The translations under genes and the position numbers were made by a program. A stretch of 64,000 nucleotides of DNA from Vespa crabro (lineage: Eukaryota; Arthropoda; Insecta; Hymenoptera; Vespidae): assembly GCF_910589235.1 (NCBI RefSeq), contig NC_060974.1:1479003-1543002 (forward strand). Direction: 5' to 3'. The first letter of the stretch is position 1; each line of letters opens with the position of its first letter. Positions 26,208-39,691 of the stretch are shown one piece after another. Below the pieces are notes generated by a model, which made no database searches, was not told the DNA's origin, and saw nothing but the letters and a program-made list of their open reading frames with translations.

Positions 26208-27930
26208 AAGTTAGATAAAGAGAAAGGAACGAGCGTGTTATGCGATATTCAGTTGGTATTGAAGTGTTCAACGCGTACTAGCTTCTCGCTCGAGAAAAGA
26301 GGATTAAGTTGGTATAGAAAATATTCTTTCTATTCGAGTTTTACGAAGGAAAACGAACCTTGAATCTCTTAAACGTTGCTTATTGCCTACGTAAGCAAAT
26401 TCAGAAGTGCTTTCGAAGCAATTTACTTTTTTTATACCTCCTTTCCCGCCATTTTTAAAGTTCACTCTTTCGTCCATACGTACTATCGTCTCTAAGTCAT
26501 ATAACAAGTTTGCAAGAGTAAAGATAACACACAAAACAGGCGATCTCGTGAAAGTAACGGCCAGGGAACGACCGGTTAACAAAGAGAAAAAGGATGCTCT
26601 TGTGTTAAAACGTATCCTACTTAGGATCTAAACATTTACGTACGTACAATTCTTTATTTTCTTCGAACGTTCTTAATTGCATTTTATTTTATATGTCAAA
26701 TCAAAGTAAGTATTTAGTAACGTGTTTTTTTTTCTCCTTTCGTATCAAAGATCATGAGCAGAGTCTATCTCCTTGTGCGACACCCAATTAATATAATTCT
26801 CCTTCTTTGAAAGAGAGAATTACAATCTCTCCTCTTTTTTTGTGCAAAAGTCTGTGCAAGCAGATTTTTTTTTTATATCATCGATGAGGTCTTTCGTAAA
26901 ATTACATATAAAATGTAATAAATTTATTTGCCATAGAAGTAAAATGCATTAAAAATATGATCGGTATTGAAGTGAACGAATGTTTATCAAGTCATGTCGT
27001 ATTTTGACGTATTTTTTATATAAATCAAATGTTAATTATTTCAATCGATCGATCGAGCAAATTAGGCCGATTATTCTCGTCAAATGACATTCATTATATG
27101 ACGAATGAAGATATATGTAAAAGATATTTCGAAGATATCTCGTTGTAAGGCTTGATTTTGTCTAAAAGAAATATATAAAAAAAGGAAAAGAAAACATTTG
27201 ATTTGTTGTATTTTGTTAATAAGTGTCTCTAATGGATCACGATAAGAAAATCATATTTCTATTAAGAAAAAAGGATATGATTTTTAATTAAAAATATAAT
27301 CGTGATCATGTTTAAACGCTCGAATAAAATCGACACGATTTTAACATATGACCTTTTGAAAATGTTGCTAACTATATTAATGTTTGTAATGGCGATATCT
27401 GTTAAATGTTTATTTGAAAATATAATTATATGTGATTATGGATATCTAGTTTTTGATGTTTGTCAATTTTCACGTATTACGTAAAGATCGTACATGTCAT
27501 GCGTACGAAACGTCATTGGTAACTTTACAAAAATATGATATGTAATAATTTTTTAAATCGTGAGATTGATAAAACGATGAGAGGAGATAGATAAAAATAA
27601 TAGAAATTATTATTGGGTACGTGAACCAACCTATTCTTTTTCTCTCGTTGGTATAGATATTTGGTGGATCATTTAATACGCTTAAATGGTTAAATGCAAT
27701 ATTAGCGACGTGTACGAGAAGATCTTTAATAAAAGACTTGCAATAAGATGCTGTGAGAAAATTATAAAATAGGATATTAATTGTTTCCTTTCAAGTTAGA
27801 TAATATGACCCAAAAGCTATCTATTATATTACTAATGCAACTTAGTTTCGCGTAAAGTAAATATCGTGAAAGAGAGAATATCGAATGCAGCATAATCAGG
27901 TTCGAGAAAGAGAAAAAGGAAGAGAACCAA

Positions 27931-27981
<51 letters not shown>

Positions 27982-29216
27982 AAGGTTTGTTTCATAAAAA
28001 ATTATTTATTGGCATATACTATGTCATCATATATAAATAACAATGCACCTATATTCTATATAGTTTTATAGTCACTTTTCTACTACCACTTTTACTTTAC
28101 TTCCTATTTCGATTTAGCGTAGATATTTTTTTAAATAAGAAAGAAAAAACTTATTCCTCAAATCGTTCGTTTTCCTGTTTCGTTGGTTAACCCGATAATT
28201 AATCATTAATGAGAGCTCGATAAAACTACTCATGATTATCGTCGTTTTAAGAAACTTGTTTCTTACGTTTATTTATCTAAGTACTCATTCTTAAGTACGT
28301 GCAAGTAAGTACTTCAGCCTGAAAATCCTTTGATCCGGTTTTTTCCATTCGATCGATCATAATCACTTTTTTTCTCTCTCTCTCTCTCATTTCCTTTTCT
28401 TTTTTTTTTTTAACTAGAAATAATCTTATCCCTATTTTTCGACAGACTCGCGAAAAAAGGAAAAAAAAAAACGTTTAAAGAAATTTTTGTGTGAAAGCAC
28501 AACTAACGCTTCTTCTTTTCTTACTAGGGACACGAATTGCACTCGTATACGTAAAGATACCTAAGATGAGTTCACTCTTTGTGATAGAACAATGAAGCAA
28601 TATTTAAGATGTGACCCAGCCTCTCCTGTAGGTCACCCAGGCTATATAGATTTCATATTATCTTCATTCATTTCATTTCATTTCATTTTATCTTATTTTA
28701 TTTTATTTCATTTCATTTCATATCATTATATGAAATATAGATATTGTACGAATATGTAATAATTGACTTGTAAGAAGCTATAAAGTGCGTGAGTGTGCGC
28801 GCGCGTGCGTTTATATGTGTATCAGCTTTGTTCCGAGAGGAGAGTTCGATACATGTCAAATCTAAGCAAATACCATTTGTTACGTACGTCCTATAGTTTC
28901 TAAAGAATCAATGTTATCTAACATGAAACAAAGCCAATAATTGTCCTCCCGACTTTCTTTTACACACACACACACACGCGCGTACGCGTATAATAAAGAA
29001 CGAAGAGAAATTCTTTTGTCGTAGAGGTAATTCCTTTGTCCCGAATATAACAACTTTACTTCTTTTAAATCAATAAGGAAAATTTTAAATAATAAGTTTT
29101 TTATGCTCTCATCTTTTTTATGTTTCTTCTCTATGTTTCTCTTTTATATTTCTCTTCATATTTTCCTTTCTTGTCTAATGAACTTTGCTCGATCAGACAG
29201 CTTTATTTGTCGTATA

Positions 29217-29261
<45 letters not shown>

Positions 29262-30499
29262 ATATATATATATGTGTATATATATATGTGACCTTATACT
29301 TGGCTAGTCACTCCTCGAAAAAAAAAAGTGCAAAAATGATGACCGACACGGAATAGAAAAATTCCATATGACTACACCATTGCATCTCAGTTTTTTGCAT
29401 TATAAATTATGAATCGATAGACAACAGATTAACATAAATTTTTATTTTTCGAACTATTAAAAAAAAAATGATTAATATATTATAGATTGTCATTTGTTTT
29501 TCTTTATTTTTATATTATCGTTTGTTCTGACCTTATTACTATATGTAATATACCGTAAGATATCGTAAGTTATAAAAATGTCCAAGTTTTTATTTGTAAT
29601 TGGTCTGTTTTTTACATCTACATTATTGACAATTCATTTTTCAACATTTTCTCTTAGCAATATATATATATATAAATACTTCCTTTTTGTAGCTTATTAT
29701 GTCGAAAGAAGGTATATATAATGAATTTTTTTTCTGCCATTAATTCAATGTATCCCAGCTTATAAAAGACTGAAATCCATGCACTCATCTACTTTCTCCC
29801 CTTTCCTCCCTGTCCTCCTCCCTCTTCCCCATACGTCTCTTTACAATCGTGCAAACAAGATTACTCTTATCTACTCATTTGTGAACGCGATCCTACATAT
29901 CCGATTATTATTAATAACAATAATAATAACGCACAAAGGACAAAGAATGCGCTCTACTTTCTTTAAGTTTTCTCCCACATAATTATACATACATGATATG
30001 TTTCTGTCTAATGTAAGCTTATCTAATAACAATTTAAGAATATTAATGACATTATTATTTTAATCTATAAATATTAAAATGATCGAAGCAATTTGACTCA
30101 ATGACACGCTTATCAAATGCACACCTGTATTTAATGTAGATAACATAATATCATCAATAATAAATAATCTTTTTTTTTTATAATTCGCTCGATCAAGTAC
30201 AGAGAAAATTCAAATGATCCGCGATGAGCCTTGAGTCAAAGGTCTATTAGTTTTTCCTTCATTTTCATTGACTTTTAATCTAATCTTATCGTATAATCTT
30301 TTCGCATACCTAACATTTTTAGATTTTTTCTTTTTGTTTTTTTTTTCTTTTCTTTTCCGTAAATCTTCGATCGATATTACAGTCAACGAATAATCGTTGG
30401 AACGTATATATGATATTTCAGATATTTATGAGAAAGACGGAAAAAAGTTGGCAAGAAGAAATAAAGACGACATAACACTGTCGGTATTTGGAGGCGATA
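24431..30499. other. Intergenic DNA between the two divergent ABCG genes
   Basis: About 6 kb with no convincing coding exon. It probably holds the promoter and leader of ABCG transporter B on its right side. An acceptor-like TCGATATTACAG at 30370-30381 precedes that gene's ATG by about 120 bases. Simple repeats: (TA)n at 25966-25998, (GA)n at 26154-26212 and 27933-27976, a TTTCA/TTTTA pentanucleotide array at 28660-28725, and (TA)n at 29217-29290. Confidence 0.55.
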
Positions 30500-33400
30500 A
30501 TGGAGGTTCTGATACACGAGGCCTCGGACAAGCGTGAAATTATCGACGGCAACGGCAGTTCTTCCATTTATATGGCACATAATGGCAACTTAAATAGCAA
30601 TAAAATGACAATGGTGGACGGTAAACAAACGGAGGAAAATGATTTAAATATGTCTTACGCCACGGAGATCAACGAAGCGAACATGGTCGATATCATTTTT
30701 GAAAACATATCTTATAGCGTCTCACTTGGATTCCGAAAGGGTATATTTTCTTTTTTTTCTTACGTCATATGTGTATGTAAACTATTAATAGTCATACGCG
30801 TATGTAAGCTATTAACATAGCGGACGGTTCCATATTTATTTACAATTTATAATTACTACTCACTTTTATCCTTTTATTTAATCATAATTGTTTTTTTTTT
30901 TTTTTGACATAGATTTAATATTTTTTTTTATATCCTTGAAAAAAACGATTCAAGGACTGACGTCTCTAATCGATCGGTATTATGAATATAAGGTACTCGA
31001 TTCACAATTGTAATTTGACAAACTTTAATCCTTAAACATCATTCACGATATTTTAACAAGGTACTATAATAACGTACGTAAACGTATGTACGTTGCACAT
31101 TTAATTGATGATTAATGTTTCTTAAAACTTTATATAATGCAAAGATTAAAAATATATGACTCATTTATGGTCATAATGCTTATTAATTAATTATAATATT
31201 TTGGTAGTCCTTAGAACGCATAATAGAAGAAAGAATTTTTTACATTTTTATATTGGAAATAAAGATGGAAAAAGAAAAAGGGGAAACAAAAGAAAAATCA
31301 GAAAAGTAGAACAACGCGTATAAATTTGTTTATTCTCTCCGATAACAAATAACGCATTATCTTTGAAAACTCTTATATTATAGGATATATAATTGCGTTA
31401 AAAAATAAGCAATTTATATTACAAAATAGGTAGAGTTACATTAAGCTCGTTCGATTTAATTATAAAGTGTTCAAACGATCTCACAGTGAACTTTGACCGA
31501 TCAGTCGATCGATCTTTCGTCATCTGTCGTCATTCTATTATATTTCTTCTTCCATATTCTCCCGTCTATCAGGTCAAAAGGAAATTCTTCATGGAATTAG
31601 CGGTATGCTCCAAGCGAAACAACTAATCGCTCTAATGGGACCCTCAGGAGCTGGTAAATCAACATTACTCGACGTTCTGTCTGGCTTTCGAGAAACCGGA
31701 GTCGAAGGAATCATTTATGTTAACGGACGAATCAGGGAACTGAACTCTTTCCGCAGGTCAGATGTATTCCAATCGGATTAATCCTTTTATATTATATTTA
31801 ATAAAAAAGTCAAATCGATCGAATGATCGGACGTTAAATTCAATGGTTATTTTCAATCGCACGATCGTTTTTTCCTTCCTAAATTAACAGATGCACAGCG
31901 TACATTACTCAAGACAATCGTTTAGAATCATTACTCACGGTGATGGAATCTATGAGGATCGCTACAGATCTTAAATTGCCAACGAATATGCCAAAGTATC
32001 AGAAGGAGACGATAGTAAGTGTCAAAGGTTTTTTTTTTTTTTTTTACATGCATAGGTAATATTATTATTTTCTATTTATAATAAGATATGAATAACATAT
32101 TCAATTTGATAATAGATAGAGGACATACTCACGACCTTGGGATTATACGAACATTTAAATACGAGAGTAGGAAAATTAAGTGGCGGACAAAAAAAAAGAT
32201 TATCCATCGCTTTGGAATTGGTTAATAATCCTACTGTGATGTTTTTAGATGAGCCGACAACGTAAGCCTTTCCAATTATTTATTCTACGATTGATGTAAC
32301 ATACGCGATATACGGTTGTTTGCACTAAAATATATTGAATATTATTTTCAGAGGATTGGATAGTTCGTCGTGCATGCAAGTTGTAAAGGTTTTAAAACTT
32401 CTTGCCAAACAAGGAAGAACGATAATATGTACGATTCATCAGCCTAATGCTTCTTTATTTCAAATTTTTGATCAGGTAAATTAATGATATAAAGTAAATA
32501 TATTTGGAATGATTATATGGACGTAACAAATGGCAAATTAAATAAATTTACCTTTCAATTTCGTTCCGTAGATCTACGTTCTTGCCCAAGGAAACTGTCT
32601 ATTTCAAGGATCCACCAAGAAATTAATTCCATACTTGAAATCTATGAAATTACCTTGTCCGATCTATCATAATCCTGCGGATTATGGTAAGCAATGTCAT
32701 TCCCTAAATTTCATTCCGCCCTTTCTTTCTTTTCTTTTTTTTTCTTTTTCTCAATTTACTTTTATTAAATATATTAAATCGATTATAACAGTGATCGAAT
32801 TGGCGTGCGGCGAGTACGGCGAAGAGCAGTTGAAGAGATTAATAAACGGCTCGGACAATGGTCGACTGGTGCAATGGTTTGAAAATCCTCAGACATTGAA
32901 AGATGCGAAAGCGTTAAGGGGTATGATCATTTTCGTACAATGCATTACCATAGACCTTATCCATGTATATGAGTTTGCAATTATTTTATGATTGAACGTT
33001 CGCAGCATTGCATCCATTAAAGAAGCAAATGGTCGATTCGACTTCTGAGTTACAGGCTACGCCGTTTATTTATCAAATCAGTGTCTTATTGAAAAAAGGT
33101 TTCATAATATCCAAGAGGGATCAGGTAAATATATTTAAAAAAAATTTTCTTCCTTTATATCTTAGAAATTTTTTCGATAAAAACCTTTGTTCATCCGTAA
33201 AAATCCATTAAAATCGTTTTATACGTTGCAGACGTTGACTCATCTTCGTATCACAGTTAACATCATGTTGGGATTAATGCTTGGTTTGGTATTCATTCAT
33301 TCGGGCGAGGATGGTGCTAGAGTATTGGACAATTATAATCTTCTCTTCGCGATACTTATACATCATATGATGACAACGATGATGTTGACTATAGTGACAT

Positions 33401-34333
33401 GTAAGTTTACTCCTCGTTAATATATATGAAAATCCATAAAGTCAGAATTTTAAGAATTTGCAAACTTTCTTTTCAGTTCCCATGCAGATGGAAATTCTGA
33501 TTAAGGAGCATTTTAATAGATGGTACAGCTTGAAATCGTTTTACACGGCGATTACGATAATAGATGTACCAATTTCCTTGGTCTGTTGTATACTCTTCTC
33601 TATTATAATATACCTCATGTCGTCTCAGCCGTTGGAAATCAGTAGATTTTTCATGTTTTTTACAATTAGCTTGTTAGTTACTTTTATCGCTCAAGGAACC
33701 GGTCTAATGATAGGCGCAGTATTAAACATAGTCGTAAGTATACGTATCGCTATTCTCTCAACTTCTTATCAAAAAATTGATTAAATGATAATAATTTTAA
33801 GACAACCATGCATAATCGTTTTAATTAATCTTTTTTTTTGTAGAACGGTACTTTCATAGGACCAGCTTTATCGGTACCATTAATGATGTTTGCCGGATTC
33901 GGAGTGTCTTTGCGTGATTTGCCAAATTATCTCAAATGGGGTAGCTACGTCAGTTATCTAAGATACGGATTAGAAGGGTATATATATGTATATATATATA
34001 CATCTATAATGTATATGTGCGCACGCGCGTATATATTCACATAACATTTACGTCTATGTTTTATCCTTTACATAATGCTATACGAAAGACAACGTTCTCG
34101 TTGATTTTAGATACGTTAATGCCATATACGGAATGGATCGTGCAACTTTACCTTGTAAGAGTGACAAGGAAGCTATATACTGTCATTATAGATATCCTAA
34201 TAAATTTCTATCGGATATCGCCATGAGGGGTGATCAATTTTGGAACGACATCATTGCCTTATCCGTAATACTTTTGATAACACGTTGCTGTGCATACTTT
34301 CTACTCAAATGGAAGATCTGGTCTCTGCGATAA
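30500..34333 (+). CDS. ABCG half-transporter B (ABCG1/ABCG4-like)
   Basis: Exons: 30500-30740, 31573-31756, 31891-32014, 32116-32261, 32352-32475, 32572-32686, 32792-32920, 33006-33124, 33232-33400, 33477-33733, 33844-33977, 34111-34333. All phases match, giving 654 aa. The ATG at 30500 is the first in frame; upstream of it the frame has only a TTG. Motifs: Walker A GPSGAGKST at 103-111, Q-loop Q149, signature LSGGQ at 204-208, Walker B VMFLDE at 224-229, H-loop H261, then a six-span-type membrane half ending LKWKIWSLR. The loop CKSDKEAIYCHYRYP with its cysteines matches the one in transporter A. It is predicted to work as a dimer in ATP-driven lipid or sterol export. The 257-base exon 33477-33733 has the same length, phase and start (Phe-Pro) as the penultimate exon of transporter A, so the two genes are related. 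The substrate is unknown. Confidence 0.93.
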
Positions 34334-35615
34334 ATTTATGAAAAAATACTTTACCTCTTTTTTTTTTTTTTTTTTTTTTTACTTTTCTTAATTTTATAAA
34401 AAAATTATTCGTCCTTTACGAACTGAAGAGTATCAATCAACGTACTTGTATTTGCATGCGACTTCAATTACGTTGCGCTCGAGTATTTAAAGTATAAGTA
34501 GCACGGAGTTAACAGTCACTTACTCAGATTTTTAGCTCCAATCAAACAGGTCTTCTTTATACAAATGCATTTTCATTACCTTTTATATAATTTATTCCTT
34601 TCAAGTTATCAATTTCAATTATATATAGACGTATGTATGTATTATTGTATATGTACATTGAATTGCATCTAACACACAAGTAAGTGCCGTTACAATTAAC
34701 AAACGGATTTATTATAATAAAACGATTTTAAAATTATTTATCAATTATACTCGATAACAATGAAAATGAATTGAATTAGATGTTAAAATATAGAATATAT
34801 TTTTTAACATTTCGTTACTTAGGTAATTAGTAATAGTTGTTGTTATAAATGCAAATTCGTATTTTTTTAACGTTTTGTTACTTAGGTAATTAATAATAGT
34901 TGTAAAAGCAAATTCGTATTCAAAATGGCATTTATATAGGTAAATATTTGATATAACATTTCATAGAATTTTAATACTTATTATCTTTCTTAATTATTGA
35001 TTAAGCATGATTTAGGTGTGTAATAGGGAAAAAAATCTTATTACTTACTTGTATGTTTTTGTTTTGATCATAAATGTAGAAGTAATTATTACGATTTTAA
35101 ACTAAATTAAATATGTGTTTATTATATTTACCTTTATTACGTAAAATGTGATTGACCAAGTCAGTATTTTTTTTCTTTTTTCTATATTGTAGAGTAAGTT
35201 CAAACGATCCTATCCGATATCATGCGTTCGTTCTCACATTCTAAACATGAAATTAGAGCGGAACGGATTGAATTGCAGAATTTTTTTGGATACTTGAAAG
35301 TTGCAGCACATGTAGTCTTTTTCAAAGCATTTATTTAAACAAGATTATTATTTTTGCATGACGAAATCTTTTATTTAGTAAAGAAATGCATTGCTCAATT
35401 TTTATATCAGGGTACATGTTCGAAGAATGCGGAAGTTGTTGCGAAAACTTGTCGTAAATTCTACGTCGAAACAAGAAAAGTTGCGTTCATATTTCTAATA
35501 AGGTCAAGATTTTTAATTAATCGACGCTAGAACGAGAATATTGTAGATATTTATATTTGTCAATTTATTTTTAACATTTCTTTTTACAACTACATAGAAT
35601 CAATAGAAGACATAA

Positions 35616-35661
<46 letters not shown>

Positions 35662-35824
35662 ATATATGGTATGTATATAGTACGTATATATATCGCGTCA
35701 CGATGAAACTTTACCAATTCGCAACATTGATCGTTGAAACTCTATTTAAAGCGAGGTAATTAAACGTCGAGCTAGTGCCATCTCCTAATCGAAGATGTTT
35801 TAAATATTCGTAACGTGAATACAT
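34334..35824. other. Convergent intergenic region between ABCG-B and the LRR gene
   Basis: Two transcripts end here. An AATAAA at 34716-34721 could terminate ABCG transporter B. A minus-strand AATAAA at 35569-35564 could terminate the LRR gene. The region also has a T-run at 34361-34380, an imperfect tandem duplication at 34801-34920 and a (TA)n run at 35619-35655. No other gene is visible. Confidence 0.55.
34801..34920. repeat. Imperfect tandem duplication, two units of about 60 bases
   Basis: Two adjacent copies share GTTACTTAGGTAATTA and end in GCAAATTCGTATT. They differ by a few substitutions and a short insertion (TGTTAT) in the first copy. There is no coding potential. It lies 0.5 kb downstream of ABCG transporter B. 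Confidence 0.8.
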
Positions 35825-37723
35825 TTAAGCATCTTCAAACATACCACCGTACATAGACTTCAATTGATTGTCATAAATATAGAGAAAGGTGCCTTTTTCA
35901 ATGTTCAAACCATAAAGGGCTCCATTCTTGAGATGTTGAAAGGGATTACCAGAGATGTCCAAGATTTGTAAACCAGCGAGATTTTTGCAAGAGCCCTTTT
36001 CGATGCTCGATATTTGATTGCCAGAAAGGGAAAGATGTCGTAGCTGAGGTAAACCTTGATAACTATCGCCATCGATGGTGGTAAGGGTATTGTTGTTTAA
36101 ATACAAATTACGAAGATTCGGAAGTTTAAAGGCGCCTTGGGCAATGTTTGATATTTGATTTTCGTTTAAGGATAAAGAGTATCGCGGTGTATCGACGAAG
36201 CTACCTTTCTCCAAGCTTTTTATTTCATTGCCATCAAGATTCAAAGACATGAGAGATTTTGGCAAAAGAGGAAAAGTATCTTCGGATATAATTGTAAACT
36301 TGTTCGTGATGAGATTTAAGTCTTGAAGTTTAGTAAGGTCAGTAAATGTATTCTTATCGAGTTTACTGATAAGATTTTGATAGAGATAAAGCGTCGTCAA
36401 CATTTTCAAATCCGAGAAGGCTCTTGGTTCGATCTCGGCGATACGATTTCTGGTCAATATCAGTACAGGAAGGTTTTCCTGACCCTCGAAAGCGTTGTTT
36501 TGCAGCTTAGTAATCTTATTATTGCCCATATTAAGATAAGTTAAACGTTTTAGATTCGAAAAGTCACCACGATTGATGGAGGCGATTTGATTACTAGTCA
36601 GAATGAGTTGGGTTAACGTCGACGGCAAAGTATGAAGAAAATTGAGATTGTCAAGCTGATTGTCTGCGAGAAAAAGGCCCTCCAGATTGGTTTTATTGAA
36701 ACTGTTATCCTCGATGGTATCGATGGAATTAGCCTTGAAATTAAGCCTCTTCAGATATCGATTCTCTATCACGTTCTTCCACAAATGACTAATCCTGTTA
36801 GCAGCTAGATTGACATACTCGACGCTCATTGGCAAATCGTTGAGTACTTCTTTGGTAATCTCGGTAATATCATTGTCGGATAAATCGATGGAACTGACCG
36901 GAAAGGAACGGATCTTGTACCAACCTTCTTGGAAGGATTTAATACCCATACTACGAAGCTCGAGTTGTCCCTTCTTGTGATCGAAGGTCACCTCTCGGCA
37001 TCCTCCTTCCAAAGTTTCGTTATTATCGATATCGCTGATGGACGTTACGACACCGTCATCCGTCATGCAGAGCTTCGCTCTGGGATTTTCCCCGAGTTGA
37101 CCGTTGATATCTCTTTGATACCTTCGGAAAATCACATTTTCCTGTTCCAACTCTATTTCTCGAACTTTTCTATCGCTCGCTTCTATCAATCTCTCTTTCT
37201 CGTTATCATTAATTTTCAATTGATTTTCCTTTTCATCGTCCTCCTTTAGAAACAAATTTGTGAAAACGTTCGTATTTATACTCCAAAAGATGTTGCCCTC
37301 GGTTAAAATCTCGACAGATTTGGTTAAACCAAAAAGATATCCCCGTCGTAGATGAGAAATCGGATTATAAGATATGTCTAATTGATTAAGATTTTTCAAT
37401 CCGACAAAAAGATTTTCAACGTTTACGATTTTGTTTCTAGCCAGAGATAAATTCTCTAATCGGGTCAGGTTCGAGAAGACGAAATGAGGCAAATTTTTCA
37501 AGGAATTGCCAGCCAAATTCAATGTTTTCACGTCAGTAACGTACTCGAAGGCATATCTGTCCAGCTCATTCAGTTCGAGATTCGAAAGATCAACGGTGTC
37601 ACTCGGTTCGATGAGTTTAACATATTTCAACTTTCCATCCTCGATGCCAAGATCATACTTTTTATCGAAACTTTTTAATGGAATCGCTGTTACCAGCGGT
37701 AGGATGAGAATGAAAAAGCGCAT
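35825..37723 (-). CDS. Secreted leucine-rich-repeat protein (single coding exon)
   Basis: An uninterrupted 632-aa frame begins at a true ATG (37723). Residues 1-14 form a hydrophobic signal peptide (MRFFILILPLVTAI). There are two LRR blocks of about 24-residue units with the pattern LxxLxLxxNxIxxIxxxxF: a short one near residues 45-150 and a long one near 270-625. Between them lie a charged Lys/Glu-rich linker (about 160-210) and a two-cysteine segment (LCMTDDG ... GGCREV). No membrane anchor, C-terminal LRR cap or kinase/TIR domain is present; the protein ends YGGMFEDA. LRR proteins of this kind bind other proteins outside the cell; the partner is unknown. I cannot assign it to a named family such as chaoptin or slit. 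An acceptor (TCTTTTATAG) two bases before the ATG indicates a 5'UTR intron. Confidence 0.85.
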   Translation of the reverse strand: MRFFILILPLVTAIPLKSFDKKYDLGIEDGKLKYVKLIEPSDTVDLSNLELNELDRYAFEYVTDVKTLNLAGNSLKNLPHFVFSNLTRLENLSLARNKIVNVENLFVGLKNLNQLDISYNPISHLRRGYLFGLTKSVEILTEGNIFWSINTNVFTNLFLKEDDEKENQLKINDNEKERLIEASDRKVREIELEQENVIFRRYQRDINGQLGENPRAKLCMTDDGVVTSISDIDNNETLEGGCREVTFDHKKGQLELRSMGIKSFQEGWYKIRSFPVSSIDLSDNDITEITKEVLNDLPMSVEYVNLAANRISHLWKNVIENRYLKRLNFKANSIDTIEDNSFNKTNLEGLFLADNQLDNLNFLHTLPSTLTQLILTSNQIASINRGDFSNLKRLTYLNMGNNKITKLQNNAFEGQENLPVLILTRNRIAEIEPRAFSDLKMLTTLYLYQNLISKLDKNTFTDLTKLQDLNLITNKFTIISEDTFPLLPKSLMSLNLDGNEIKSLEKGSFVDTPRYSLSLNENQISNIAQGAFKLPNLRNLYLNNNTLTTIDGDSYQGLPQLRHLSLSGNQISSIEKGSCKNLAGLQILDISGNPFQHLKNGALYGLNIEKGTFLYIYDNQLKSMYGGMFEDA

Positions 37724-37912
37724 ATCTATAAAAGATAAGAAATGATCTTAGAACTCTATATCGCAAACTTGTTGCTTTTTCCAATTTTCAATTATATGTT
37801 GTCAAACGAACACTGTCTTTCGTATTTTTCCTATTAAAACGTATCGATACATATAATGGCTACACGTATTAAAATAATCGATATATAATAGAACTATTAT
37901 TATAGTACTTAC

Positions 37913-38149
37913 CGTTTATGAAATATTTTTTCCAGAATTGTCAGAAAATCCAATGAGGAGTTACAATGCGAAGGAAGAGGAATCAGTTCGCGTTGTTCAG
38001 TTCGATGAAGAAGGCGAATAAAGACTGGCAAGCGTTTCTATTCTTGGCACAGGATGAGCAAATGCAAAAGAAGGATCTGGTCTCTGGTTCTGGTCTCTGA
38101 CAAGGTAATATCAGAAGATGCGAGAACAGGTCTTGTACGGTTTTATATA
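37913..38149 (-). promoter_or_regulatory. 5' non-coding exon and TATA box of the LRR gene
   Basis: A strong minus-strand donor, ATAAACG|GTAAGT, at 37913/37912 pairs with the acceptor just before the LRR ATG, giving a 187-base 5'UTR intron. On the minus strand TATATAAAA occupies 38149-38141, so transcription probably begins near 38110-38120. The leader exon would then be about 200 bases. A TATA box with a short leader suggests a tightly regulated or strongly expressed gene. Confidence 0.5.
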
Positions 38150-38159
38150 TGCACACATA

Positions 38160-39643
38160 AACCATTAAACAAGCATAGACGTAGATACGCGAAGAAGAAG
38201 AGTGGTGGTGAATATGACGAATGGTGGGAGTTTATTCGGAATATGAGGAAAGATAAATTGGAGGAAAACAAACCGCGTAACAAGAGGAAAACATTTGATA
38301 AATAAATCGTAGGAAGGGGAGAATAACAAAGATATTTTTGCGTGTCCTTTTGGAATTCTCTAGATTCAATCAACACTCAAAAGGACTCTTTTATCCTTCC
38401 TCTTCTCTTTCTTCTTCTTCCCCTCCTTGTTTCTTCTCGTCAATGACTCTTTGTAAATCGATTCTCGTCGCGTATCTTGCCCCTTCGTCAAGAGCCGTAA
38501 GGTGCAAAGACCTTTTCCTTTCCCATCCCATCCCATCCCATCCCCTCCTCTTCTTTTCCTCTTCTCTCTGGTTCTCTTCTTTCTTCTTCCTGTTGCTCGA
38601 TCGAGCATCGAGTTTGAAGCTCATCATATCCTAAGCGATAACAAGCGATTCTGTTATGTATTCTGATCTTTCGGAAAGATGGCACATGGATACACTTTAG
38701 ATTATAATCCAATAGAATTATTCATAAAGTATTTGGTATTAGATAATCTACAGTTTACATATCGAGTAATTCTTATCTTTTTTCGTAGATATGCTAGAAA
38801 AGAAGAAAGTCTTATAAAGGATGGCGACGAATCGGTGAACGATCAGAGTGAACGAACGTTTATGAAATATTAATAACTATATCCAAACTTGTTGTCAAAA
38901 TAAGACGAAAATGTGGTACCGAATGTCGATCAATTTGTTCGTAATTCACCGTGAATGAGATATAAATGTTTTTTTTTTTTTTAAAGAATCCAAGTTCAAG
39001 ATAAATTCGTTGACTTTGAAACGGAAAACTCGAGATTCTTTTATGAGAAACATGCAAACATATGAAATGTAAGAATGCACTTAGTTGAATGTGATCCTTT
39101 TTTCTGCCTTTCTCGTTTCTTTCTCGTGCAATTCTTCTCCTAAGGTCATTGTACTTCCGGAAACGAAAAGAAGACACTACAGAAAACTATCTCTAAATAT
39201 CATACTTTATTATATACGTCGGAGCAATGCCGTGTAGCTAGCATTCGAGGGGACGAGTAACAAACGAGCGTTCGTCATTCCTTTGAATTTCTATAATAAC
39301 GATTTCATCTTTCTTCGACATATTATCCCACGGTGTAATGTATTTGATTATTAAATGATTACATTAAGATTAACGTCGTACGATGAGATTTTTATTATAC
39401 AATTATCATAATCATTAAAGATTAATCTCGGCAAACAATCTTGACATATATTTCAACTCGCTTATTGTCTTCGAAATGGCTTTGATTTAAAAACTTGTTT
39501 GTTGCATATATACCTAAAGCGTGAACTATGGGGACGACGAGTTAATCTCATCATAAAATTGAAACATACTCGTAATGAAGAAGTGAATACATCATTTGTT
39601 TTTCACTCTCACTAACACGAGAAAGCAGATTATTCTTCGATTC

Positions 39644-39691
<48 letters not shown>

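Noticed and set aside
38054..38305. Plus-strand frame of 83 codons, basic, starting MSKCKRRIW
   Set aside because: It lies opposite the LRR gene leader and TATA box, and has no splice or family support.
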